64,000 bases of DNA from Jiangella ureilytica (GTDB lineage: Bacteria; Actinomycetota; Actinomycetes; Jiangellales; Jiangellaceae). Below the pieces are notes generated by a model. It saw nothing but the letters and a program-made list of their open reading frames with translations, did no database searches and was not told the origin of the DNA. The stretch's first letter is position 1. Each line of letters starts with the position of its first letter. Shown here one piece after another: positions 10,649-18,654 of the stretch. Position numbers and translations under genes: made by a program. The DNA is taken from contig NZ_SMKL01000001.1 in NCBI RefSeq assembly GCF_004348545.1, forward strand, positions 140,323 to 204,322. Reading direction: 5' to 3'.

Positions 10649-12481
10649 ATGGGTGTGCAGCGGAGCAGGCGGACGGCGGCAGTGGCCCTCGTCGGGACGA
10701 TCGCTCTGGCGGGAGTGGGGCTGCTCGCGCCCGCGCAGGCGGCCGAGGACCGGCGGCCGGACGGCGATCCGCCGCCCAAGCAGCCCGTCGCCACGGGATC
10801 GGGCGGCGCCGTCGCCACCGTCGACCCCGACGCCACCGCCGCGGGCATCGAGGTGCTGCGCCGCGGCGGGAACGCCGTCGACGCGGCGGTGGCGGCGGCC
10901 GCGGCGCTGGGCGTCAGCGAGCCGTTCTCGTCCGGCATCGGCGGCGGCGGGTTCTTCGTCTATTACGACGCGCGATCGGGCGAGGTCAGCACGCTCGACG
11001 GGCGCGAGAGCGCCCCGGCGACGGCCACCGAGCAGCGCTTCATCGACCCGGCGACAGGGACGCCGCTGCCGTTCCAGGAGGCCCGGGTCAGCGGCCTGTC
11101 CGTCGGCACGCCCGGCACGCTCGCCACGTGGGACGAGGCGCTGGACCGCTGGGGCCGCCGCAGCCTCGCCCGCAACCTGGGCCCGGCCATCGAGCTGGCC
11201 GAGGACGGGTTCGTCGTCGATCAGACGTTCCGGTCGCAGGTCGAGGGCAATGCCGCCATCTTCGCCGACTTCCCGGCGTCGGCTGAGCTGTACCTGCCGG
11301 GTGGCGCGCCGCCCGCCGTCGGCACCGTCCTGCCCAACCCCGACCTCGCCGACACCTACCGGCAGATCGCCCGGCACGGCATCGACGAGTTCTACGACGG
11401 CCCCATCGGCGCCGACATCGCCGCCACCGTGCAGGACCCGCCGGTGCGCGACGGCGCGACGCGCACCGTGCGGCCCGGCGACCTGACGACCGGCGACCTC
11501 GCCGGCTACGAGGTCATCGAGCGCGACCCGACCGTCGTCGACTACCGAGGATTGCAGGTGTACGGCATGGCGCCGCCATCGTCGGGCGGGTCGACCGTCG
11601 GCGAGGCGCTGAACATCCTCGAGAACTTCGACCTCGCCGCCATGGACGAGGCACAGGCGCTGCACCACTACATGGAGGCGACGGCGCTCGCCTTCGCCGA
11701 CCGCAACCGCTACGTCGGCGACCCCGACGCCGTCGACGTGCCGCTGGACGAGTTGCTGTCGCAGGGGTTCGCCGACGAGCGCGCCTGTCTGCTCGATCCC
11801 GACGCGGCCGCGCCGAAACCGGTCGCTCCGGGCGTCCCCGACGGCGACTACGGCGGCTGCGCGGCGGCCGCCGAGCCGGCCGCCGTCGCCGACGAGGGCT
11901 CGACGACGCACCTGACGACGGCCGACCGCTGGGGCAACGTCGTCGCCTACACGCTGACCATCGAGCAGACCGGCGGCAGCGGCATCGCGGTCCCGGGCCG
12001 GGGCTTCCTGCTCAACAACGAGCTCACCGACTTCAACTTCGCGCCCACCCAGGGCAGCGCGCCCGACCCGAACCTGCCCGGCCCGGACAAGCGGCCGCGC
12101 TCGTCCATGGCGCCGACCATCGTGCTCGACGGCGACGGCGACGCGCTGCTCGCGCTCGGCAGCCCCGGCGGCGCGACGATCATCGGGACCGTCCTGCAGA
12201 CGCTGGTGAACCGCATCGACCTCGGCATGGACCTGCCCGAGGCACTGGCCGCGCCGCGCCTGTTCCAGCCGAACGCCGTCAACACCACGGCCGAGCCCGC
12301 CATCGACGGCGGCCCGCTCGGCGCGATCCTCGAGGGCCAGTACGGGCACACGCTCGTGCCGACGGCCGAGATCGGCGCGGCGACGGCGATCGAGCTCCTC
12401 GGCAAGCACAAGCTGCAGGCGGTCGCCGAACCGGTCCGCCGCGGCGGCGGCAGCGCGGCGGTGCTCCGTCCGCGGCGCTGA
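10649..12481 (+). CDS. ggt: Gamma-glutamyltransferase, secreted
   Basis: 610 residues. The start ATG at 10649 follows AGGGAGA at a good distance. Residues 1-31 are a signal peptide (RSRR, hydrophobic core VALVGTIALAGVGLLA, cleavage near AQA-AE). GGT is made as a precursor that cuts itself to free an N-terminal threonine nucleophile. Here that is Thr419 in STTHLTTAD. GGNAVDAAVAAAAALGVSEP (large subunit) and the SPGG-type loop LGSPGGATI (small subunit) are present, and the length is normal. It transfers or hydrolyses gamma-glutamyl groups of glutathione-like thiols or other gamma-glutamyl compounds outside the membrane. Confidence 0.95.
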   Translation: MGVQRSRRTAAVALVGTIALAGVGLLAPAQAAEDRRPDGDPPPKQPVATGSGGAVATVDPDATAAGIEVLRRGGNAVDAAVAAAAALGVSEPFSSGIGGGGFFVYYDARSGEVSTLDGRESAPATATEQRFIDPATGTPLPFQEARVSGLSVGTPGTLATWDEALDRWGRRSLARNLGPAIELAEDGFVVDQTFRSQVEGNAAIFADFPASAELYLPGGAPPAVGTVLPNPDLADTYRQIARHGIDEFYDGPIGADIAATVQDPPVRDGATRTVRPGDLTTGDLAGYEVIERDPTVVDYRGLQVYGMAPPSSGGSTVGEALNILENFDLAAMDEAQALHHYMEATALAFADRNRYVGDPDAVDVPLDELLSQGFADERACLLDPDAAAPKPVAPGVPDGDYGGCAAAAEPAAVADEGSTTHLTTADRWGNVVAYTLTIEQTGGSGIAVPGRGFLLNNELTDFNFAPTQGSAPDPNLPGPDKRPRSSMAPTIVLDGDGDALLALGSPGGATIIGTVLQTLVNRIDLGMDLPEALAAPRLFQPNAVNTTAEPAIDGGPLGAILEGQYGHTLVPTAEIGAATAIELLGKHKLQAVAEPVRRGGGSAAVLRPRR

Positions 12482-12548
12482 CCTCCCGGCAACGACGGCG
12501 ACGACGACCGGCTCGCCCGACCTGGCGGACCTGCGGCGGGCGCTGCCG

Positions 12549-12866
12549 GTGCTCGCGGAACTACCGGACGACCTCGTCGGGCGACTGGAGCTGTCGGAGC
12601 TGGTCGTGCCCACACCGGAGCTCGCGGTGGCCCGGAGCCGGCTGGAGGAGCGGCTCGGCCACCACGTGGTGACCTACCGCGCCGGCCCACCAGCGCCGTC
12701 GCCGTCCGGCACCGCACTGCACCTGTGCACCCTGCTGCAGCCGGCAGCGCTGGCCGGCGACGACCTGGCCGCCCTCCGCGGTGCCGAGGCCGATGCTCCC
12801 GGTGTGCTGCTCGTCGCCTATGAGCAGCCGCTCAGCCTTCGCCCCGGGGCAGGAGCGGGCGCATGA
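12549..12866 (+). CDS. Small hypothetical protein
   Basis: 105 residues from a GTG at 12549. The same frame is open further back toward the ggt stop but offers no better start. Third positions are strongly G/C, which supports coding. The sequence (ELPDDLVGRLELSELVVPTP ... RLEERLGHHVVTYR) has no domain I recognise. Its last 35 bp overlap the 3' end of the converging NIPSNAP gene, which weakens the call. There is no clear ribosome-binding site. Confidence 0.4.
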   Translation: MLAELPDDLVGRLELSELVVPTPELAVARSRLEERLGHHVVTYRAGPPAPSPSGTALHLCTLLQPAALAGDDLAALRGAEADAPGVLLVAYEQPLSLRPGAGAGA

Positions 12867-13149
12867 ACGTCCGCTCGTAGCGCAGGACGCAGCCGGTCTC
12901 GTCGCGCAGGGCGTCGGCGGCGACGAAGTCCGGGTGCACACCGAACAGCGTCCGGTACTCCTCGTAGGCGGCCAGGCTCGGGAAGCTGAAGAGCGCGAGC
13001 GCCTGGTCGCTGGCGCCCTCGGAGGGCAGGAAGTACCCGTGGTGGGTCCCGCCGTGCTCGTTCACCAGCGACAGCCAGCGCTGGGCGAACCGCTCGAAGT
13101 CGGCGATCTTGCGTGGATCGATGGTGTAGGTGACGACGCAGGTGATCAC
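12832..13149 (-). CDS. NIPSNAP-family protein
   Basis: 105 residues. It begins MITCVVTYTIDPRKIADFER and contains EHGGTHHGYFLPSEGASDQA and FSFPSLAAYEEYR, the pattern of the small NIPSNAP / dimeric alpha-beta barrel proteins. The biochemical role of bacterial members is not established. GTG start at 13149 with a leaderless-type promoter (TAGCCT, 6 bases before). Confidence 0.82.
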   Translation of the reverse strand: MITCVVTYTIDPRKIADFERFAQRWLSLVNEHGGTHHGYFLPSEGASDQALALFSFPSLAAYEEYRTLFGVHPDFVAADALRDETGCVLRYERTFMRPLLPRGEG

Positions 13150-13155
13150 GCGCGA

Positions 13156-13161
13156 AGGCTA
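13156..13161 (-). promoter_or_regulatory. Leaderless-type -10 for NIPSNAP gene
   Basis: TAGCCT on the minus strand ends 6 bases before the GTG at 13149. It also overlaps the last codons of azlD. Confidence 0.5.
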
Positions 13162-13470
13162 CGTCAGCGCGCGCAGCAGCGCCGTCGTGGCCGCGGCGAC
13201 GACGATGACGACCAGGAAGGACTGCCGCAGGATCAGCGCGACCACGCCGGCCGCGACCCCCGCGAGCAGCCGCAGGTCGATCCCGAGGCTCCCGGCGGAG
13301 TCGAACAGCTCGACGGCGACCAGTGCGGCCAGCATGGCCACCGGCAGCAGCGTCGCCACCCGCTGGACGTCGTCGCGCTCGAGCACCGACGCCGGCAGCG
13401 ACACGCCCGCGAGCTTCAGCGCATAGCAACCGAGCGAGGCGACCACCACCGCCACCCACACCGTCGTCAT
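13159..13470 (-). CDS. azlD: AzlD-type branched-chain amino acid exporter subunit
   Basis: 103 residues with four hydrophobic segments (starting VWVAVVVASLGCYALKLAG). This is the size and pattern of AzlD, the small partner of AzlC in exporters of branched-chain amino acids or their analogues. The ATG at 13470 overlaps the azlC stop by 4 bp, so the two are translationally coupled. Confidence 0.85.
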   Translation of the reverse strand: MTTVWVAVVVASLGCYALKLAGVSLPASVLERDDVQRVATLLPVAMLAALVAVELFDSAGSLGIDLRLLAGVAAGVVALILRQSFLVVIVVAAATTALLRALT

Positions 13471-14153
13471 GTCGCCGCCTCCCGCCGGTGCAGCAGACCG
13501 GCGACGACGGCGATGGGCGCGGCCGCGAGCACGGGAATGCCCGCCGGCACCAGGGGGATCAGCGCCGTCGCCACCAGCGCACCGCCCGCCGCCACCGCCC
13601 GCCCCTCCACCGTCCGCAGCCGCGGCCACAGCAGCGCCAGGAACGCCGCCGGGATCATCGCGTCGAGCCCGAGCGTCGCGGGCTCGCCGATCGCGGACCC
13701 GCCCAGCGCGCCCGCCAGCGTCCCGGCGTTCCACAGCAGGAAGAGCAGCACGCCGGTGGCCCAGAACGCATAGCGCTGGGCCGGCTCCTCGTCGTGCCCG
13801 ACGGCCATGGCGGTCGTCTCGTCGATGACCAGTTGCGCCGTGACGAGCCGGCGCGGCCCGGACAACGCCCGCCGGCCGAGGATGCGCGTCAGCGGGACGC
13901 CGTAGAACGCGTTGCGCACGCCGAGCAGCAGCGCCGTCGGGACGGCGGCCAGCCCGGCCCCGCCGCTGCCGATGACGCCGACCAGCGCGAACTGCGAGGC
14001 GCCGCTGAACATCACCAGGCTGAGCACCATGGTCTGCCACACCGTGAGGCCCGAGGCGACCGAGACGGCGCCGAAGGACGCGCCGAACGCTCCGGCGTAG
14101 GCGGCCATGGCGGCGGCGTCGCGCCGGATCGCGGCCCGCGATTCCTGACCCAT
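13467..14153 (-). CDS. azlC: AzlC-type branched-chain amino acid exporter subunit
   Basis: 228 residues, multi-spanning. The AzlC signature MVLSLVMFSGASQFALVGV is present, followed by GVRNAFYGVPL and the ETTAMAVGH loop. It forms a two-component permease with azlD. The promoter is of the leaderless type: TACTGT at 14160-14165 (minus strand), 6 bases before the ATG. The precise substrate is not known. Confidence 0.9.
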   Translation of the reverse strand: MGQESRAAIRRDAAAMAAYAGAFGASFGAVSVASGLTVWQTMVLSLVMFSGASQFALVGVIGSGGAGLAAVPTALLLGVRNAFYGVPLTRILGRRALSGPRRLVTAQLVIDETTAMAVGHDEEPAQRYAFWATGVLLFLLWNAGTLAGALGGSAIGEPATLGLDAMIPAAFLALLWPRLRTVEGRAVAAGGALVATALIPLVPAGIPVLAAAPIAVVAGLLHRREAAT

Positions 14154-14159
14154 GGGGGG

Positions 14160-14165
14160 ACAGTA
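14160..14165 (-). promoter_or_regulatory. Leaderless-type -10 for azlC
   Basis: TACTGT on the minus strand, then six bases, then the ATG at 14153. Confidence 0.5.
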
Positions 14166-14212
14166 CTCATCCGGTCCGACAGTGCTGCAGTCGGTTCGGA
14201 TGGCGATACCGC

Positions 14213-14218
14213 TACCCT
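14213..14218 (+). promoter_or_regulatory. Leaderless-type -10 for ASCH-like gene
   Basis: TACCCT followed by six bases and the GTG at 14225. There is no ribosome-binding site, which fits a leaderless message. Confidence 0.55.
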
Positions 14219-14224
14219 GGCCCC

Positions 14225-14809
14225 GTGCTGTTCCAGAAGCGCTTCTGGCCGGGCATCGCCGACGGCACGGTCACGCTGGCGTTCCGGCGCTGGGCCCGCC
14301 AGCAGGTGCTGCCCGGCCGCCCGTACCGCACCCAGGCCGGCCGCATCGAGGTCACCGCCGTCACCGTCGTCGATCCGGCAGCGATCAGCGACGACGACGC
14401 CCGCGCGGCCGGGCACCCGGACGCCGCGAGCCTGCTCGCCGATCTCCCCGGCGACCCCGCCAACCCGACCTACCGCATCGAGTTCCACCCGGCGACCGAC
14501 GCCGATCCGCGCGCCGAGCTGGCCGCGGGCGTCGACCTCGACGCGGCCGAGATCGACGCCATCACCAAGCGGCTGGACCGCCTCGACCGCGCCTCCTCCT
14601 ACGGTGCCTGGACCCGCGAGACGCTGCGCATCATCGAGCAGCACCCGGAGCGCCGCGCCGGCGACCTCGCCGACCTGGTGGGCCGCGAGCGGGCGCCGTT
14701 CAAGCTCGACGTGCGCAAGCTGAAGAACCTCGGCCTGACGCAGAGCTTCCCCGTCGGCTACCGCATCTCCCCGCGCGGCCGCGCCTACCTCGACGCCACC
14801 GAGGGCTGA
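14225..14809 (+). CDS. ASCH (PUA-like) domain protein
   Basis: 194 residues. The first 110 residues (LFQKRFWPGIADGTVTLAFR ... RIEVTAVTVVD) look like an ASCH domain, a PUA-like beta-barrel thought to bind RNA or modified bases. The C-terminal part (WTRETLRIIEQHPERRAGD ... VRKLKNLGLTQSFPVGYRIS) is helical and wing-like and could be a small DNA/RNA-binding module. It stands alone between divergent azlC and a converging DUF2461 gene. Function unknown. Confidence 0.7.
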   Translation: MLFQKRFWPGIADGTVTLAFRRWARQQVLPGRPYRTQAGRIEVTAVTVVDPAAISDDDARAAGHPDAASLLADLPGDPANPTYRIEFHPATDADPRAELAAGVDLDAAEIDAITKRLDRLDRASSYGAWTRETLRIIEQHPERRAGDLADLVGRERAPFKLDVRKLKNLGLTQSFPVGYRISPRGRAYLDATEG

Positions 14810-14810
14810 C

Positions 14811-15446
14811 TCAGCGCCGCGGCTGGTCCGACGGCCCCACGTGGTCGTCGAGCCACTGCCGCAACGACGCCAGCTCGCGCCATGCCTCCGCGACCCGCGC
14901 GGTCGCCGCCGGCGTGTGCAGCCAGTCGGGGGCGCCGACGTCGCGCCAGCCGACCAGCGCCTTCTGCCGCAGCAGGTCGATGCGCGGATGGTCGGCGTCG
15001 TAGCCGCGCGGCTTGGTCTTCAGCGCCTCGCCGTCGACCACGAAGCCGGCGTCGCGCACCGACTCGACGATCTCGACGAGGGCCTCACCGCGCCGGGAGT
15101 CGTCGACGGCGACGCGGTAGCGGGCGACCTGGTCCGGCGCCATCTGGTAGTAGCCGGCGGCGATGAACAGCCCGGCCGCGCTGACGTGCACGTAGTGCCC
15201 GCCGGCGGTGAAGCCCTGCTGGGTCTTGTACGGGGTCTTGTCGGCGGCGAACCGGACGTCGCGGTAGGGCCGGAAGAACCGCACGGTGCCGAACTCGGGG
15301 GAGAGCTCGTCGGCCAGGGCGCGCATGGGGTCGCGGACGGACTTCTCGTAGACGTGCTTGTGCGCGGTCCAGAACGACTTGGTGTTGTCGTTCTCGAGGT
15401 CCTCGTAGAAGTCCAGCGCCTCGACCGGGATGCCTGCGAAGCTCAC
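14811..15446 (-). CDS. DUF2461 domain protein
   Basis: 211 residues from the GTG at 15446. The family hallmarks FYEDLENDNTKSFWTAHK, FFRPYRDVRFAADKTPYK and GFTAGGHYVHVSAAGLFIAAG are present. The family's role is not established. The start overlaps the preceding GNAT stop (GTGA), so the pair is coupled. An upstream start is ruled out because it would lie inside the GNAT gene. Confidence 0.88.
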   Translation of the reverse strand: MSFAGIPVEALDFYEDLENDNTKSFWTAHKHVYEKSVRDPMRALADELSPEFGTVRFFRPYRDVRFAADKTPYKTQQGFTAGGHYVHVSAAGLFIAAGYYQMAPDQVARYRVAVDDSRRGEALVEIVESVRDAGFVVDGEALKTKPRGYDADHPRIDLLRQKALVGWRDVGAPDWLHTPAATARVAEAWRELASLRQWLDDHVGPSDQPRR

Positions 15447-16015
15447 GACGCGTCCTCCGCTTCCGTGGCCAGCGACGTGTGCAGCCGCACCTGCCGCAGC
15501 GTCGCCGACCCGTCGCCAGTGAGGTCGAGCGTGCGGTGCGCGGAGTCGGGTGCCCAGCCGGCCGGCTCGAGGAACCCGCGCAGCGCGTCGTCGCCCACGA
15601 CCAGCCAGATGCGGGCGCGGGTGAAGCCGTCGGCGCGCAGGGTGTCGGCGACGGCGGCCAGCAGCCGGGAGCCGTGGCCCTCGCCGAACGCGGCGGGGTC
15701 GACGTGGAAGGCGACGATCTCGCCGTCGGCCGGCTGCGCGTCGGGGTCCTCGGACGGCGCGGTGGCGGCGAACCCCACCACGCGGCCGGCCTCGAGCGCG
15801 ACCAGCACCCGATGCCGGGCCGACGGCGGCCGGGTGACGGCCTCGCGCCAGGCGGCGGCGAACGACGGGGCGTCGACGTCGGCGAGCAGCGCGGGCGGCA
15901 GCAGCGAGCCGTAGGACGCCGTCCACGCCCGGGCCTGCACGGCACCGATGGCGTCGGTGTCGGCGGCCCAGGCGAGACGGACGGAACGATCGGCGACGAT
16001 GGGCGGCTCGGACAC
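15443..16015 (-). CDS. GNAT-family N-acetyltransferase
   Basis: 190 residues from the GTG at 16015. This start is preferred over GTG 16024 because TATCGT (16023-16028, minus strand) then ends 7 bases before it. The acetyl-CoA loop is FGEGHGSRLLAAVAD, and the preceding strand IVAFHVDPAAF is typical. The substrate is unknown. It is coupled to the DUF2461 gene by a 4-bp overlap. Confidence 0.85.
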   Translation of the reverse strand: MSEPPIVADRSVRLAWAADTDAIGAVQARAWTASYGSLLPPALLADVDAPSFAAAWREAVTRPPSARHRVLVALEAGRVVGFAATAPSEDPDAQPADGEIVAFHVDPAAFGEGHGSRLLAAVADTLRADGFTRARIWLVVGDDALRGFLEPAGWAPDSAHRTLDLTGDGSATLRQVRLHTSLATEAEDAS

Positions 16016-16022
16016 CCGCCCC

Positions 16023-16028
16023 ACGATA
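16023..16028 (-). promoter_or_regulatory. Leaderless-type -10 for GNAT/DUF2461 pair
   Basis: TATCGT on the minus strand, 7 bases before the GTG at 16015. Confidence 0.45.
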
Positions 16029-16072
16029 CGCCCGGCCCCAGGAGGGCCGGGCAGGACCGGCGACTCACATGG

Positions 16073-17257
16073 TCAGGCGCCCGTGCGTGCGTGGTGCGGG
16101 CACTCGGCGGGGACGGCGTCGTCCTGCGGCGGCGTCCAGCCGGTGCCGGGCAGGAAGCCGGGCAGCACCGCCGACTCGTCGTAGTAGCGGTGGTAGACCG
16201 GCGACGTCGTGCTCGCCAGCGGCGGCACCACCCACGACCACTCGGCGTGCGCCTCGCGCCCGGCCCGCTCCTCCTTCTCGACGAACCGCATGAACATCTC
16301 CGACTCGTGGTGGTGGTCGGCGATCTTCGCGCCGGCCTCGTCGAAGGAGTGCAGCACCGCCCGGTTGATCTCGACCAGCACGCGGTCCTTCCACAGCGAC
16401 CGGTCGTTGTCGACGTCGAGGCCGAGGAGGCGGCCCACCTGCGTCATGCGGTCGTAGCGGTCGGCGTCGACGAGGTTGCGCGAGCCGATCTCCGTCCCCA
16501 TGTACCAGCCGTTGAACGGCGCCGTCGGGTACGTGATGCCGCCGATGCGCAGCGGCATCGAGGAGATCGCCGGGACGGCGTGCCACTTGAGGTCCAGCTC
16601 GGCGAACCAGGGGAACTCCGGGTGGGAGAGGGGTACCTCGAGGACGGCGTCGCCGGGGATGTCGAACAGACGGACGCCGTCCTCGGGGGTCTCGATGGCC
16701 AGCGGGAGCACGTCGAAGTCGGTGCCCTTGCCCGACCAGCCCATGCTCTCGACCCAGCGGGTGAACTCCGCCTGGCCGGGGTCGCCGATGACCGACTCCA
16801 TGCCCTGGTAGCCGGCGTAGCGGATCAACTGGCTGTTGCGCAGCCGGGGCGCCGGCCGGCCGGGCTGGTCCGCGGCGAACAGGGTGAGCACCGGGCGGAT
16901 GCGCCCGCCGTTGGTGGCCACGCGCAGGTGCTCGACGCACTCGGCCGCGACGCCCTCGGCGCTGCGGACGCTGCGGCGGTCGCGGACGATCAGGCTGCGC
17001 CAGTAGAGACGGCCGATGCAGCGGTTGGCATTGCGCCACGCCACGCGTGCGCCGAACTCCAGTTCCTCGGTGGTGTGACCGAACGTGCCCCGGCGGCCGA
17101 ACTCGACCAGCGCCTCGCTGAAGCGCTCTTCGGGATCGGGGGCGTTCGGGTTCTCAGCCGCGTGCTGCCGGAAGAACGCCTCGGCTTCGCTGAGATCGAC
17201 GGAGTGGATCGGAACGTCTGGAAGGCCCGGATGGTGGTGCGTCCCATCGGTCGTCAC
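16073..17257 (-). CDS. nos: Nitric oxide synthase oxygenase
   Basis: 394 residues, the size of stand-alone bacterial NOS oxygenases. These oxidise L-arginine to citrulline and NO using haem, a pterin/folate cofactor and electrons from a separate reductase. The haem-ligand motif AWRNANRCIGR is intact (Cys80). The arginine/haem pocket KWHAVPAISSMPLRIGG, YPTAPFNGWYMGTEIGSRNL (with the arginine-binding Glu) and the pterin-side C-terminus EWSWVVPPLAS are present. No fused or adjacent flavin reductase domain is seen, so electrons must come from elsewhere. The GTG start at 17257 is set by GGAGGAG (17266-17272, minus strand) 8 bases upstream. The leader holds interlocking stems. Confidence 0.95.
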   Translation of the reverse strand: MTTDGTHHHPGLPDVPIHSVDLSEAEAFFRQHAAENPNAPDPEERFSEALVEFGRRGTFGHTTEELEFGARVAWRNANRCIGRLYWRSLIVRDRRSVRSAEGVAAECVEHLRVATNGGRIRPVLTLFAADQPGRPAPRLRNSQLIRYAGYQGMESVIGDPGQAEFTRWVESMGWSGKGTDFDVLPLAIETPEDGVRLFDIPGDAVLEVPLSHPEFPWFAELDLKWHAVPAISSMPLRIGGITYPTAPFNGWYMGTEIGSRNLVDADRYDRMTQVGRLLGLDVDNDRSLWKDRVLVEINRAVLHSFDEAGAKIADHHHESEMFMRFVEKEERAGREAHAEWSWVVPPLASTTSPVYHRYYDESAVLPGFLPGTGWTPPQDDAVPAECPHHARTGA

Positions 17258-17315
17258 AGGGTCAGCTCCTCCGCTGTCGCAGGTGGCGTCTCGCCGTCGA
17301 TGCGTGATGCGGACA

Positions 17316-17380
17316 TTCCCGGCAAATCGCCCCGAACATGATCATCCTGCCGGGAAAATGACGCACCGTCACGGATGATC
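17316..17380 (-). promoter_or_regulatory. Candidate H-type pseudoknot leader upstream of nos
   Basis: Read on the minus strand: GATCATCC (17380-17373), a 16-base loop, TTCCCGGCA (17356-17348), GGATGATC (17347-17340), a 15-base loop, TGCCGGGAA (17324-17316). The first and third segments pair perfectly (8 bp), as do the second and fourth (9 bp). The two stems interlock with no base between them, which is the H-type pseudoknot layout. The first loop itself holds the hairpin TGACG-GTG-CGTCA. The last arm ends 58 bases before the nos start. It is an RNA element only if transcription starts upstream of 17380; otherwise the dyads may be operators. Confidence 0.5.
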
Positions 17381-17482
17381 TCAGAAGGCGGACGGCGCCG
17401 TCTGCCGTTCGCGCGAATCCGTCCGGACCCGCCGAAGTCGGCCGGAACCGGACGCCGACGGATCGCCTCGGCAACGCCGCAG

Positions 17483-17525
17483 CTCATGGGTCATATCCAG
17501 ACAATCCGGGCGATATGACCATGAG
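17483..17525. promoter_or_regulatory. 14-bp inverted repeat in nos upstream region
   Basis: CTCATGGGTCATATC (17483-17497) and GATATGACCATGAG (17512-17525) are inverted copies with a single one-base bulge, separated by 14 bp. The arms are AT-richer than the surroundings. The repeat lies between the divergent nos and aaRS-like genes and fits an operator. Confidence 0.5.
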
Positions 17526-17657
17526 TGAGCTCGTGAGAAGAGGCTCACGGGTCGCAGAGACACCGTGGGTGACGGTCGTCACGCACAGTGACGACGACGC
17601 GTGGCCGGCGGCTGAAATTCGGTGGACCGGAGCTGTCCGTCCGGTGAGGGTGGAGGC

Positions 17658-18566
17658 ATGACGGAACACGGGCAGCGCGCGGCGCTCGGCCGGGTCCTGC
17701 GGCGGGTCGGCGGCGACGGCGTCCTCGACGCGCTGACGGCGTTGCCGGGCGCCGACCTCACCACCCTGCAGCTGGAGCTCGCCCGCCGCCGGGCCGCGGC
17801 GCTGTCGCCGGCCGACGTCCTCGCGCAGTACCGGCGCGACCGGTTCACCGCCCCGGCGCCGGTGCCGTTCCGCGCGCTGCGCCGGGTCGAGGATGCCCTG
17901 CTCGAGGCCGTCGCCGCGCAGCCGGAGCCGGCCGACGTCGTCGCGCTCGCGCCGCTGGCGCCGCTCGGCACCCACTCGGTGCTCGCCACCGTCGACCAGA
18001 ACAAGGTGGTCACCACCGCCCGCGGCACCGACGTCGCCGCCGACCCCACCAACGCGCTGGCGCTCGAGGCCGCCGTCCGCCGCCGGGGCGCCGCGCCCCG
18101 CGACGTGGTCCGGCTCGCCGCCGTCCAGCGGGTGGTGCGGGCGCAGTTCGTCGACGTCTCCGGCATGTTCGCGCACTTCACGCTGTTCGCTCAGGTCACC
18201 GCCGGTCGCGACGGCGGCGGGCGCGGCTTCGAGCGGGCCGCGCTGGCCGGGCAGCTCGCCGTCCTCACCCGGGCCCTCGCCGAGCTGGGGGCCGACGGCG
18301 TCGAGCTGCGGCTGACCGTGCTCGATCCGGCCTTCCAGCCGGTCGCGGAGGCGATCGAGGGCGCCGTCGACGATCCCGGCCGCGCGACCGGCCGCGGCTA
18401 CTACGAGGGCCTGTGCTTCAAGGTCATGGCCCGGTTCGGCGGCGGGGAGCCGCAAGAGGTCGGCGACGGCGGGTTCGTCGGCTGGGCCCGCGACCTGCTC
18501 AGCAACGGCAAGGAGCGGCTGCTCATCAGTGGCCTCGGCGTCGACCGGCTGGCGGCGCTCGCGTGA
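17658..18566 (+). CDS. Orphan class II aminoacyl-tRNA synthetase-like protein (HisZ-like fold)
   Basis: 302 residues. The start ATG at 17658 follows GGTGGAGG. DVSGMFAHFTLFAQVTAGRD resembles the motif 2 region of class II synthetases or HisZ-type paralogues, and LLISGLGVDRLAAL resembles motif 3 (GxGxDR). No anticodon-binding domain is present and no his genes are nearby. PLGTHSVLATVDQNKVVTTA is a conserved-looking central block. The exact function is unknown: it may be a catalytically altered paralogue or a regulator. It is divergent from nos across 400 bp. Confidence 0.6.
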   Translation: MTEHGQRAALGRVLRRVGGDGVLDALTALPGADLTTLQLELARRRAAALSPADVLAQYRRDRFTAPAPVPFRALRRVEDALLEAVAAQPEPADVVALAPLAPLGTHSVLATVDQNKVVTTARGTDVAADPTNALALEAAVRRRGAAPRDVVRLAAVQRVVRAQFVDVSGMFAHFTLFAQVTAGRDGGGRGFERAALAGQLAVLTRALAELGADGVELRLTVLDPAFQPVAEAIEGAVDDPGRATGRGYYEGLCFKVMARFGGGEPQEVGDGGFVGWARDLLSNGKERLLISGLGVDRLAALA

Positions 18567-18619
18567 CCCGGCGGCGGTCCCAGCGGGGCCGAGGTATTAC
18601 ACCAACCACACAGGGATGC

Positions 18620-18648
18620 TGGACAGGTGTCACATCCGGGCCTAGCCT
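18620..18648 (+). promoter_or_regulatory. paa operon promoter, leaderless type
   Basis: TGGACA (18620-18625), 17 bp, TAGCCT (18643-18648), then six bases to the paaA ATG at 18655. Spacing and both hexamers fit a housekeeping sigma promoter whose transcript starts at the start codon. Confidence 0.6.
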
Positions 18649-18654
18649 GGAACC

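Noticed and set aside
17262..17474. 70-residue minus-strand frame upstream of nos
   Set aside because: It spans the structured leader and lacks a start signal and gene-like codon use.
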